NCBI GenBank assembly: GCA_021201515.1 | Contig: JAJQET010000329.1 | Coordinates: 1-7,469 of the forward strand | From: Clostridiales bacterium | GTDB taxonomy: Bacteria > Bacillota > Clostridia > Oscillospirales > Oscillospiraceae | Length of the DNA: 7,469 nt | Direction: 5' to 3' | Shown: one piece after another, positions 1 to 6,275 of the stretch | Position numbering within the stretch: the stretch's first letter is position 1 | Layout of the letters: each line of letters begins with the position of its first letter | Notes under the pieces: generated by a model | What the model saw: only the letters and a program-made list of their open reading frames with translations | Told to the model about the DNA's origin: nothing | The model's database searches: none | Program-made: the position numbers and the translations under genes

Positions 1-601
1 ATTTCTTCTTGTAGGGGCGGCCCACACGGACGGGCCACTTCTGCATCATGGTCAGCTCCTCGGTGGTGCCGTCGTCATGCTCCAGCACGGCGATGGTGTC
101 GGTGACGGTGAAGGAGCCGGATTTGATTTTCTTCACGGTGCCGCTGCTCTTCACCGGCACCATGATGTGGTGGAGGACGGAGGCAGTCTCCTGGACGTCG
201 CCCAGGAAGTCGCCGCCGACGACCTTGTCGCCTACTTTCGCGGTGGCGGTGAAGTCCCACTTCTTCTCCCGGTCCAGGGCAGGCACCTCGATGCCGCGGC
301 GGATGTTGGTGCCGCAGATGGCCATGATGCCCTCCAGGGGCCGCTGGATACCGTCATAGATGTTCTCCAGCAGGCCGGGGCCAAGCTCCACGGAGAGCTG
401 TGAGCCGGTGGACACCACCTCTGCGCCGGGGCCGAGGCCGGAGGTCTCCTCATAGACCTGGATGGAGGCGGAATCTCCCTCCATGGTCAGAATCTCTCCG
501 ATGAGCCGCTGCTCACCCACACGCACCACGTCGGACATATTGGCATCCTGCATACCGGTGGCAACCACCAGCGGGCCGGATACCTTTACGATTTTGCCCA
601 T
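1..601 (-). CDS. ntpA: V-type ATP synthase subunit A, N-terminal 200 residues (partial)
   Basis: Catalytic subunit A of the V1/A1 head, where three copies alternate with subunit B and hydrolyse or make ATP in the cytoplasm. The visible part begins MGKIVKVSGPLVVATGM, the typical N-terminal beta-barrel opening. It contains GPGLLENIYDGIQRPLEGI at about residues 74-92 and then the inserted 'bulge' region specific to A subunits, ending at VRVGRPYKKK. The Walker A loop, expected after about residue 225, lies beyond the left edge. I place the start at the ATG at 601-599 because AGAAGG (611-616) sits 9 nt upstream. An in-frame ATG at 607 is only 3 nt from that site and would add Met-Arg. It is the seventh gene of the operon, separated from subunit F by 77 nt holding a hairpin. 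Identification is from family resemblance in N-terminal motifs and from gene order. Confidence 0.96.
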   Translation of the reverse strand, partial: MGKIVKVSGPLVVATGMQDANMSDVVRVGEQRLIGEILTMEGDSASIQVYEETSGLGPGAEVVSTGSQLSVELGPGLLENIYDGIQRPLEGIMAICGTNIRRGIEVPALDREKKWDFTATAKVGDKVVGGDFLGDVQETASVLHHIMVPVKSSGTVKKIKSGSFTVTDTIAVLEHDDGTTEELTMMQKWPVRVGRPYKKK

Positions 602-638
602 TCGCATTTACCTTCTTTCAAAATAGGGTAGCCGCCTG

Positions 639-673
639 CCGCCTGCGCCGGGCATCCCGGGCGGGGAAGGCGG
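639..673 (-). promoter_or_regulatory. GC-rich hairpin in the subunit F-subunit A gap
   Basis: An outer 6-bp stem (639-644 CCGCCT with 668-673 AGGCGG) encloses an inner 5-bp stem (648-652 CCGGG with 656-660 CCCGG) around a 3-nt loop. CCGCCTG is also directly repeated at 632-638 and 639-645. No T-run follows on either strand, so it does not look like an intrinsic terminator. It lies just ahead of the gene for the three-copy subunit A, where an RNA structure could affect message stability or translation. That role is inferred from position only. Confidence 0.4.
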
Positions 674-678
674 ATTCG

Positions 679-990
679 TTACAAAATGTCGGCGCCGACG
701 GCCCGCTCCACGGAATCGGTGATGTTCTGCATCCCAATGCCGAGGCTGCCCGCCTTGCCGGGGATCAGGATGATGGCCGGCATGACCTCGTCCTTATATT
801 TGGCGATTTCATCCTGCATCTCCGCGGCGTACTGCTCCGTCAGGTAGATGATGGCGGTTTTGCCGTCCCTGGCCAGGTGGTGGAGGGTCTTGCGGGCCTC
901 CTCCACCGTCTCCGCGGAGTAGACCGCCAGCCCCAGGGCTTTGAAGCCCATGACGGACTCCCGATCTCCCAGCACTGCAATGTTATACAT
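679..990 (-). CDS. ntpG: V-type ATP synthase subunit F
   Basis: Small central-stalk subunit (103 residues) that binds subunit D in the rotor shaft and helps couple ATP turnover to rotation; it is called NtpG in the Enterococcus naming scheme. It opens MYNIAVLGDRESVMGFKALG, the Rossmann-like first strand and helix typical of the family. It ends with MPAIILIPG (about residues 70-78), GSLGIGM (81-87) and VERAVGADIL, the usual C-terminal signature, so it appears full length. I chose the ATG at 990 because homologues begin M-Y-x-I-A-V; a GTG three codons upstream at 999 is also open. The start lies inside the end of subunit C (ATGTATAA, 8-nt overlap), so translation is probably coupled to C. Confidence 0.95.
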   Translation of the reverse strand: MYNIAVLGDRESVMGFKALGLAVYSAETVEEARKTLHHLARDGKTAIIYLTEQYAAEMQDEIAKYKDEVMPAIILIPGKAGSLGIGMQNITDSVERAVGADIL

Positions 991-1990
991 AGGATTCACG
1001 CAGCCTTTCCCGGATGGTCTCCGCGCTGAGACCGGCCAGACGTCCGGTCATAATGATGCGAACCGCAGTCAGCTCATTCTCCTTGGCCACCAGATAGGCC
1101 ACCACCGGCTGCTCCCCAAAGGGGATATACTTGGAGGCGGCGATATAGCGCACCAGGGCGTTGTCGCAGGCCCGCTCGAAGCCGGTGAGGGCGCCGCCCT
1201 GGATGGCGGCCTGACCCAGCTGGGCCGCCTGCTGGAACAGGCTGTCCTGGTACACATGGGTCAGGGCGTCCTCCTCTTCCATGCAGCGGAGCACCTGCTC
1301 CGGGCTGACGTTGCCGCCTTCAAACAGGATGCCCTCCAGGAAGGAGCGCTTCTTGCCCATCCGCAGCACCCGCACCAGGCTTTTCAGGTTGGCGGCGTCC
1401 ACCAGCAGGCGGACGTAGCCCTCCAGAAAGTCGGAGCCGGTCTCGTGGGCCAGGGCCGCCATCTCCCGGAAGTAGGCCCGGTCCAGCACGCAGTCGCTGC
1501 GCTGGGGGTCGTGGGAGGCGGTGAGCAGTTCTCTGGCCTCCCGGGCGGCGTCCAGCAGGGGGCTGCTGTCGCCCTTTCCCTTCCCGTCGGAGGGCTTCAG
1601 CTGCTCCGTCAACTCCTCCGGGGGCACCCTGCCGCAGTCCACCAGCAGCCGGGCGGGGTCCAGGCCCATGGCCTCGCTTTTCAGAATGGTCTTTACATTG
1701 TGATAATCGTATTTTACCTTGAACACGTCAATCATGGCGGGGTCAGGCGCGTAGGAATACAGGTCATCAAAGACCTTCTCCCGCATCTTCACCAGGGCGG
1801 CATTCACCGTGTCCGCGTTCACCACGGGCAGTTCGGGATAGCCGCATTCCACCAGCACCTTGACCGCTTCCTCATTGGTCTGAGCGTCCAGCATCCGCTC
1901 CATGCGCTCCCTGGTCAGCAGGGTGCGCTCCAGCACGCGGATCCGGGTGGAGAGGAACAGATATTCGGTGTCCTTTACCTTATGAGACAT
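983..1990 (-). CDS. ntpC: V-type ATP synthase subunit C
   Basis: Subunit C (335 residues; equivalent to eukaryotic V-ATPase subunit d) is the funnel-shaped socket that joins the central D-F stalk to the membrane rotor of K subunits. The N-terminus contains the family-type stretch TRIRVLERTLLTRERMERML, followed by NEEAVKVLVECGY. The chain is almost entirely helical with no membrane segment, and its length matches the usual 330-345 residues. The start at 1990 is well supported: GGAGG (1997-2001) lies 6 nt upstream. It follows subunit E after a 45-nt gap with a hairpin, and its stop overlaps the start of subunit F. No internal defects are seen. Confidence 0.95.
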   Translation of the reverse strand: MSHKVKDTEYLFLSTRIRVLERTLLTRERMERMLDAQTNEEAVKVLVECGYPELPVVNADTVNAALVKMREKVFDDLYSYAPDPAMIDVFKVKYDYHNVKTILKSEAMGLDPARLLVDCGRVPPEELTEQLKPSDGKGKGDSSPLLDAAREARELLTASHDPQRSDCVLDRAYFREMAALAHETGSDFLEGYVRLLVDAANLKSLVRVLRMGKKRSFLEGILFEGGNVSPEQVLRCMEEEDALTHVYQDSLFQQAAQLGQAAIQGGALTGFERACDNALVRYIAASKYIPFGEQPVVAYLVAKENELTAVRIIMTGRLAGLSAETIRERLRESYV

Positions 1991-2012
1991 TTCGTTCCTC
2001 CTTCACTGTTGC

Positions 2013-2029
2013 GACGGGCCTTGCCCGTC
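2013..2029 (-). promoter_or_regulatory. Perfect hairpin in the subunit E-subunit C gap
   Basis: GACGGGC (2013-2019) and GCCCGTC (2023-2029) form a perfect 7-bp GC-rich stem with a 3-nt loop. It lies immediately after the stop of subunit E and before the Shine-Dalgarno site of subunit C. There is no downstream U-run in the transcript, so full termination is unlikely. It may be an mRNA-stabilising or processing structure helping to set the differing E and C copy numbers, which is an inference. Confidence 0.45.
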
Positions 2030-2035
2030 CCCCGT

Positions 2036-2638
2036 TCAGGAGGGCGTTTCATCAAACAGCACCTTGGCCACCTCGCCGGCGGTCTGGTTCCTGGCCAGAC
2101 GCACCAGCGTGGGGAAGGCGCAGTTGACCTCCACCCCTCCGTCGCTCAGCACCAGGCCGCCCTGGAAGTGTCCTGCCTCCGGGGCGAGGGTCAGCCTGCC
2201 CTTGTCGCCCAGCAGCTTGTTGGCCTTCGCCACCACCTGGGGGCCGCACTGGGTCCGGGTGGCCTCGTCCAGCACCACCTGCTCCCTGCCGGAGCTGCTG
2301 GCCTGGGCCGCCAGCTTTGCCAGCAGCTCGGTCATCTCCGCAGGAGGCAGGGATTGCAGCTTCTCCAGGGCCAGCCGGAAGGCTTCGTCCAGCATCTCCT
2401 GCCGGGTTTTCAGCAGCTGCTGCCGGGCCTGCATTTCCGCCGCGGAGCAGAGGCGTTCCTCCCGCTCCCTGGCGTCGGCTTCGCCTTTCGCCAGCACCTC
2501 GGCGGAAACCTGCTCCGCCTGGGCCTGATAGCGGGCGGCGGTCTCCTCCGCCTGGGCCTGGGCTTTGGAAAGGATGGCGTTGACCTCCGCCTGGGCGTCG
2601 GCGTCGATACGCTGGGTGATTTTTTCAATACCAGTCAT
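2036..2638 (-). CDS. ntpE: V-type ATP synthase subunit E
   Basis: Peripheral-stalk (stator) subunit of 200 residues that pairs with subunit H (the Enterococcus G-type subunit) and ties the catalytic head to the membrane stator. Residues 1 to about 100 are a charged, Ala/Gln/Glu-rich helix of coiled-coil type. The C-terminal domain carries GGLVLSDGGVEVNCAFPTLV (about 160-179), which fits the conserved head-binding region of E subunits. The ATG at 2638 is preceded by AAGGAG (2646-2651) at 7 nt. It sits 39 nt downstream of subunit K. One Cys in the helix (position 64) and two in the head are unremarkable. Full length and intact. Confidence 0.94.
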   Translation of the reverse strand: MTGIEKITQRIDADAQAEVNAILSKAQAQAEETAARYQAQAEQVSAEVLAKGEADAREREERLCSAAEMQARQQLLKTRQEMLDEAFRLALEKLQSLPPAEMTELLAKLAAQASSSGREQVVLDEATRTQCGPQVVAKANKLLGDKGRLTLAPEAGHFQGGLVLSDGGVEVNCAFPTLVRLARNQTAGEVAKVLFDETPS

Positions 2639-2677
2639 GTCACTTCTCCTTTCAACCGGTGATTCCCGCTGGGGGAG

Positions 2678-3166
2678 TTAGCCGGTGATGGAGCTGGTCA
2701 GGAACATGATGGTCAGGAAGGAAGCCAGCAGGCACAGGATGGCGTAGAACTCCACCATGACCGTCAGGATGATGCCCTTGGACATTTCCTCTGGGCGCTT
2801 GTCCACCATAGCGACGCCGGAGGCGGCGCAGCGGGCCTGGGCGATGGCGCTGAAGTAGCCGCCGAAGGCCATGGGCAGGCAGGCCAGCAGATAGGCGATG
2901 CCCTGGGCTACGTTCAGGCTCAGAGGCTCACCGGACATGACATTCAGCTGGAGCATGGCCCAGAACCAGATGACCAGGCCGTACAGGCCCTGGGTGCCGG
3001 GCAGAATCTGGAGGATCAGGCAGGACGTGAACTTGCTGGGGTCCTCGGTCAGGACGCCCGCAGAGGCTTCGCCCACCATGCCAACGCCCCGGCCGGAGCC
3101 GATGCAGCAGATCAGAACAGCAAAGGATGCGCCAAAGATGGCGATTGCAAGACCCAAATTATCCAT
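2678..3166 (-). CDS. ntpK: V-type ATP synthase subunit K (rotor proteolipid), predicted Na+-binding
   Basis: Rotor-ring proteolipid of 162 residues in the cytoplasmic membrane, built from a duplicated two-helix hairpin (four membrane spans). The first repeat has GSGRGVGMVGEA (about 23-34) and ILPGTQGLYG (54-63). The second has FSAIAQARCAASG (105-117) and MVEFYAIL (137-144). The residues matching the Enterococcus hirae Na+ site (L61, T64, Q65, Q110, E139) are L55, T58, Q59, Q110 and E139. Only the second repeat carries the ion-binding carboxylate, as expected for the 16-kDa type. The start at 3166 has GAGGAGG (3177-3183) upstream, which lies inside the last codons of subunit I, and only 2 nt separate the two genes. 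Na+ coupling is predicted from residue matches, not shown. Confidence 0.96.
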   Translation of the reverse strand: MDNLGLAIAIFGASFAVLICCIGSGRGVGMVGEASAGVLTEDPSKFTSCLILQILPGTQGLYGLVIWFWAMLQLNVMSGEPLSLNVAQGIAYLLACLPMAFGGYFSAIAQARCAASGVAMVDKRPEEMSKGIILTVMVEFYAILCLLASFLTIMFLTSSITG

Positions 3167-3168
3167 AG

Positions 3169-5130
3169 TTAAGTTTCCTCCTCGATAATATCGACAAATT
3201 TTGTATTATAGCGCAGCGGCTTGAAGAATGTGCCGCCGTCCTTGTAGAACTTGCCGTAGTACTCCAGATACTGAAGCCGGGCGGCGTGGACGTAGGTGCC
3301 AACCAGGTTGACGCCGATGTTGAAAACGTGACCGATGAGAAAGATAAGAACAAAGGCGATGATGTTGCCGGGCAGGGCCGCCAGGGTGTTGAACACCATG
3401 GCGATGACGCTGGTGGCCAGCATCAGGGCCATCAGACGGGCGTAGGACAGCAGGTCGGACAGCCAGCTGGTGATGTCGTACAGCGAGGAAACGCCGCCGA
3501 AAATCTTGCTGAAAATGCCCTTGTTGTGCCTGCCCTGGGTGGCCACCAGGGCCACCACGCCAACGATCAGCCCCACCGGGGAGCCGGTCAGGGCGATCAT
3601 GCCGATGCCCGCGAACAGAATCCACCAGGGCACCACGTCCAGAATACCCTCCATGGGGTGCCCGTCCCTGGCCTCCATATAGATGTGGATGCACTGGCCG
3701 CACACCAGCTGCAACGCGCCCAGGACGATGGAGAGGATCAGCAGGGTCATGGGGTCGTTGATGGGGTTGACGATGATGCCGTTATTGAATGCCTGGAGCC
3801 AGGCCGGCAGGTTCTCCGAGGCGATGCCCAGGAAGGACTCGCTGAACACCTCGATGGAGTTGCCAAAGAAGCCGCCGGTGAAGATGCCGCAGATAAAGGT
3901 GGACAGGCCCAGCCACTGGCCCAGGCCAAAGGCGTTACCTACGCCCCCCTTGGGGTGGAAGGTCCGGGTGATGAGGAAGGACACCAGGAAAATCACGATG
4001 CCATATCCCACGTCCGCGAACATGAAGCCGAAGAAGAATACATACCAGAAGAACACCACCGGGTTGGGGTCGATGCCGTCGTAGGCGGGGGCGGAGTACA
4101 TCTCCGTCACCATGTTGATGGGCTTCATCCAGTCCGGGTTGTCCAGCTTGGAGGGGGGCATTTCTCCCTCCTCCGGGTCGGTGAGCTCATAGGCCAGGTC
4201 GAACTTTTTCAGCTCCCGTTCCAGTTTGTCCTGCTTGGGGGCCTCTACCCAGCCCTCCAGGTAGACGATTTTTCCATCGGTGAGGCCGTTCTCCTCCGCG
4301 GCCTCCCTGGCGGCGTCCTGATTCAGCCGGTCCTGGAGAAGCTGCAGGTCATTCCGGCAGGGGCCGAGGGCCACGATGCGGGCCTTGGCGGCCTCCTTCT
4401 CCCCTTCAATGCGGCCTATCTCTGCCGTCAGGGCCTGGATATTCTCCCGGGCGGTGCCGGTGAACTCCTTGAACCGGATGGAGGAGAAGGTGTGGGGCTT
4501 CAGCACCTCCTGGGCGCTGGGCCACTCCGCCTTGTGGCAGATCAGGAGGACGTAGTGGAACTCCTTGTCCTCGCTGACGGGCAGTAACTCCGCCAGGGGG
4601 GCCCGCTGGGCCAGCTCCCCCCGCACCTCGTCCAGGTCGGCGGTCATGGGGATGGTGCCCATCAGGATGGTGGTGGTTTGGGTGCCTTCCTGCTCCAGGG
4701 GCAGGTCCAGGGTCTCCCAGGGGGTCAGGCCGGCCTTCTGGGCCTCCAGCCGTTCCTGTTGGGTGGTGAGCTGGGTGATGGTGGATACGCTTTCGTTGAT
4801 CTCCTGCGCATTTGCCAGAGACGCCTTCATCCGCTCCTCGTCGAAAAAGTCCGCCTCTGAGATGGGACTCCGCTTGACGAAGAGGCCGGTTTTCACCGGG
4901 GCGTACTTTTTCAGCGTCGCCAGCGCACTGGTCACCGATGCGATGTCCGCCTTGACGGAGCCAAGGCTGCTGGTGTCCCTGCTGAGCAGGGCGGCCCAGT
5001 CCGGGTCGGACAACAGCTCATCCGGCTCCGTCATCTCCACACAGCCAACATGAAGCAGCCGGGAGAACAGCGCGTCCCGTTCCTCCGCCATCACAATCAG
5101 GCGCAGCCGCTTCATTCTGACAATGGACAT
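3169..5130 (-). CDS. ntpI: V-type ATP synthase subunit I (stator membrane subunit a)
   Basis: Membrane stator subunit of 653 residues that forms the ion half-channels against the K ring. Residues 1 to about 335 are the soluble cytoplasmic arm, with coiled-coil stretches near 100-135 and 228-280. The conserved linker INMVTEMYSAPAYDGIDPNP (338-357) leads into the hydrophobic half, with membrane spans from about 358 to 612. R565 in LLSYARLMALM fits the essential stator arginine that faces the rotor carboxylate, and R618 in VHAARLQYLEYYGKFY is a second conserved position. The C-terminal GGTFFKPL is typical. The ATG at 5130 overlaps the stop of subunit H by 1 nt (TGATG), so the two are translationally coupled. 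Length is normal for the family and there are no breaks. Confidence 0.96.
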   Translation of the reverse strand: MSIVRMKRLRLIVMAEERDALFSRLLHVGCVEMTEPDELLSDPDWAALLSRDTSSLGSVKADIASVTSALATLKKYAPVKTGLFVKRSPISEADFFDEERMKASLANAQEINESVSTITQLTTQQERLEAQKAGLTPWETLDLPLEQEGTQTTTILMGTIPMTADLDEVRGELAQRAPLAELLPVSEDKEFHYVLLICHKAEWPSAQEVLKPHTFSSIRFKEFTGTARENIQALTAEIGRIEGEKEAAKARIVALGPCRNDLQLLQDRLNQDAAREAAEENGLTDGKIVYLEGWVEAPKQDKLERELKKFDLAYELTDPEEGEMPPSKLDNPDWMKPINMVTEMYSAPAYDGIDPNPVVFFWYVFFFGFMFADVGYGIVIFLVSFLITRTFHPKGGVGNAFGLGQWLGLSTFICGIFTGGFFGNSIEVFSESFLGIASENLPAWLQAFNNGIIVNPINDPMTLLILSIVLGALQLVCGQCIHIYMEARDGHPMEGILDVVPWWILFAGIGMIALTGSPVGLIVGVVALVATQGRHNKGIFSKIFGGVSSLYDITSWLSDLLSYARLMALMLATSVIAMVFNTLAALPGNIIAFVLIFLIGHVFNIGVNLVGTYVHAARLQYLEYYGKFYKDGGTFFKPLRYNTKFVDIIEEET

Positions 5131-5444
5131 CAGGCATTCACCACCCTTTCGACAATCAGTGATGCTGCCTGCTCAAGCCGCTGCTGGGCCTGGGCGCGGA
5201 GCTGGTCGCAGGCACCTTCCGTTTCCCGGATGATCTGGTTGGTGCGGACCCCGGCCCACTGCTCCGCCTGAGCCATCAGCTCCGCCACGGCGTCGCCTGC
5301 GGCCTGCCTGGCCTGCTGCACAGTGGCCTGCCCGGCCTTCTCCGCGTCGGATGCCAGCTTCTTCGCCTCCTGCTGTGCCTCGGCCTTGCGCGCCTTCGCC
5401 CGCTCTTCCGCCTCCGTCACTTGCTTGACTGCTTCCAAAGACAT
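5130..5444 (-). CDS. ntpF: V-type ATP synthase subunit H (G-like peripheral stalk)
   Basis: First gene of the operon: a 104-residue, strongly charged, Ala/Gln/Glu/Lys-rich helix that forms a coiled coil with subunit E in the peripheral stalk. It is named H or AhaH in many annotations and NtpF in Enterococcus. The opening MSLEAVKQVTEAEERAKARK is typical. I chose the ATG at 5444 because AGGCGG (5452-5457) lies 7 nt upstream and the family start is usually M-x-L-E-x-V. A further in-frame ATG at 5480 would add 12 residues but has no good ribosome site and would translate the Shine-Dalgarno region. There is no membrane segment or enzyme motif. Assignment rests on composition, opening motif and position before subunit I. 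Confidence 0.9.
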   Translation of the reverse strand: MSLEAVKQVTEAEERAKARKAEAQQEAKKLASDAEKAGQATVQQARQAAGDAVAELMAQAEQWAGVRTNQIIRETEGACDQLRAQAQQRLEQAASLIVERVVNA

Positions 5445-5475
5445 CGTCTCACCGCCTTTCTGTTGTTTGATTTTT

Positions 5476-5494
5476 TCCATCCGGCTGGGATGGA
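5476..5494 (-). promoter_or_regulatory. Hairpin in the ATPase operon leader
   Basis: TCCATCC (5476-5482) and GGATGGA (5488-5494) form a perfect 7-bp inverted repeat around a 5-nt loop, within the predicted leader of about 90 nt. In the transcript it is followed by an A-run rather than a U-run, so it is not an intrinsic terminator. The alternative ATG at 5480 lies inside its stem. A role in message stability or translation is possible but unproven. Confidence 0.4.
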
Positions 5495-5543
5495 TTGGTT
5501 TCGTATCCTTTTTTCGGTAAAGTGATGAGGATACTGCTTCTTT

Positions 5544-5572
5544 ATTCTATCCCAATTTACGGGCTTTTGCAA
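5544..5572 (-). promoter_or_regulatory. Sigma-A-type promoter of the V-ATPase operon
   Basis: Reading the minus strand, TTGCAA (5572-5567; 4/6 to TTGACA) is followed by a 17-nt spacer and TAGAAT (5549-5544; 5/6 to TATAAT). Transcription would start near 5537, giving a leader of about 93 nt before subunit H. The surrounding 5500-5620 stretch is clearly more AT-rich than the genes. No second strong promoter was noticed inside the operon, so this may drive all seven genes. Confidence 0.65.
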
Positions 5573-5810
5573 GGATTTCTTTTGTGAATTTTGTGCAAAA
5601 GAATGGACAAATTTTGCAGTATGGACGGCCTGTTCCGGGACAGGGGGAGGGTTTCCTGAGGAAAGGTTTTGTGTTGGGGGGTATTTGGCGGTTTTGTAAC
5701 CTTGAGGTGGACTGAATGGCAATGGCATCAGCTTAATGGTGCAATCTATTCTTTCGTTAGGAGTAAACCGTGATAGGACAGTCAGATTTCCACGACCATC
5801 GGGCAACAAA

Positions 5811-5853
5811 ATTGCCGCCCGTCCCGCCGAAGGCGAGGGACGTGGGCGGCAAT
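5811..5853. repeat. Long GC-rich stem-loop
   Basis: ATTGCCGCCC (5811-5820) pairs perfectly with GGGCGGCAAT (5844-5853). Inside it, TCCC (5822-5825) pairs with GGGA (5837-5840), and GCC/GGC (5826-5828, 5832-5834) closes a GAA loop, with a small bulge at 5835-5836. No T-run follows on either side. It is the strongest structure of the intergenic block. Confidence 0.6.
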
Positions 5854-5969
5854 CGTACCCAGCCGCCATCGGCGGCAGCTTTGGCGCGTGTAAAGTCATT
5901 TCGTCTGCTGCCTGACAGACCACTTTATTGAGGGGCAAGGCGGAGCCGCCAGTTGGATACGGGGAGATT

Positions 5970-6002
5970 CTTAAGAGGGGGTTCGCAGAACTCCCTCTTG
6001 AG
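5970..6002. repeat. 15-bp stem-loop with 3-nt loop
   Basis: The arms 5970-5984 (CTTAAGAGGGGGTTC) and 5988-6002 (GAACTCCCTCTTGAG) pair over 15 positions, with only two G-T type pairs, around the loop GCA. Pyrimidine-purine asymmetry of the arms and the lack of a T-run argue against a standard terminator. Confidence 0.6.
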
Positions 6003-6015
6003 CCGCCTTCTTTTG

Positions 6016-6045
6016 CTACTTTTCTTGGCGGAGCAAGAAAAGTAG
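6016..6045. repeat. 12-bp perfect inverted repeat
   Basis: CTACTTTTCTTG (6016-6027) and CAAGAAAAGTAG (6034-6045) are exact reverse complements around a 6-nt loop. The structure begins 13 nt after the preceding stem-loop, and a smaller 6-bp hairpin (CTTCCC/GGGAAG, 6052-6067) follows 6 nt later. The even spacing suggests one composite element. Confidence 0.6.
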
Positions 6046-6096
6046 GCCCCGCTTCCCGGCAGGGAAGGCCGGACATAGCCTCTATAGCGAACTTTA

Positions 6097-6169
6097 CCTA
6101 AGGAAACCATTCCCACCGGTCAGGCAAAACCTGTTTCCTTTCTCCTCCCTGCCTAAGGAAAACAATCCC
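6097..6169 (+). repeat. Pair of 18-bp direct repeats, 55 bp apart
   Basis: CCTAAGGAAACCATTCCC (6097-6114) recurs as CCTAAGGAAAACAATCCC (6152-6169), 16 of 18 bases identical. Between them, AAGGAAAC (6100-6107) and GTTTCCTT (6133-6140) form an 8-bp inverted repeat. They could be duplicated ends of the intergenic element or paired binding sites; position alone does not decide. Confidence 0.5.
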
Positions 6170-6260
6170 CTTCATCTGATGACATTCCCTCCTCAGTGCA
6201 TACTCCGCCCCAAATCCGGTTAAACTCACCGGGAAACGGGCGGGCCTGTCCCGCTCCTAT

Positions 6261-6266
6261 GGAGGT
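6261..6266 (+). promoter_or_regulatory. Ribosome binding site of the nucleotidyltransferase gene
   Basis: GGAGGT lies 9 nt before the ATG at 6276 and fixes that start. I see no convincing -35/-10 pair for this gene in the roughly 200 bases upstream; its promoter may lie within or beyond the repeat block. Confidence 0.75.
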
Positions 6267-6275
6267 ACACAAACG

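Larger units (their letters stand above)
5645..6169. repeat. Hairpin-rich intergenic repeat element (candidate dispersed/MITE-like)
   Basis: This block occupies most of the gap between the divergent genes and has no convincing coding sequence. Its left edge carries GGTTTCCTGAGG (5650-5661), which matches 11 of 12 bases to the reverse complement of CCTAAGGAAACC (6097-6108); flanking bases are also similar. A second right-end copy lies at 6152-6169. Between the ends is a close series of strong hairpins (5811-5853, 5862-5876, 5903-5920, 5970-6002, 6016-6045, 6052-6067). I see no transposase and no clear target-site duplication. From general familiarity, such blocks look like intergenic repeats scattered through high-GC gut clostridial genomes, but that needs a genome search. 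It could instead be a structured RNA region. Confidence 0.45.

Noticed and set aside
941..2662. A 573-codon open frame on the plus strand, antisense to subunits C and E
   Set aside because: Its translation is rich in His, Gln, Gly and Leu, typical of an antisense frame in GC-rich DNA, and shows no recognisable domain. It covers two clear ATPase genes.
3286..4587. A 433-codon open frame on the plus strand, antisense to subunit I
   Set aside because: Same His/Gln/Gly-rich shadow composition. The minus strand encodes an intact subunit I with conserved motifs.
5970..6045. The two strong stem-loops as intrinsic terminators
   Set aside because: Neither is followed by a T-run on either strand, and both flanking genes point away from this region, so no transcript is expected to end here.
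5811..6045. A CRISPR array
   Set aside because: The repeats are inverted hairpins of different sequence, not regularly spaced identical direct repeats, and no cas genes are present.
5417..6076. A 219-codon open frame on the minus strand across the intergenic repeat and into subunit H
   Set aside because: It runs through the promoter, leader hairpin and repeat hairpins, overlaps the start of subunit H in another frame, and has irregular Pro/Arg-rich composition. Such frames are often annotated as hypothetical proteins over repeat DNA.
6176..6204. A promoter for the nucleotidyltransferase (ATGACA ... CATACT)
   Set aside because: The spacing is only 14 nt and the -10 match is 4 of 6; too weak to claim.
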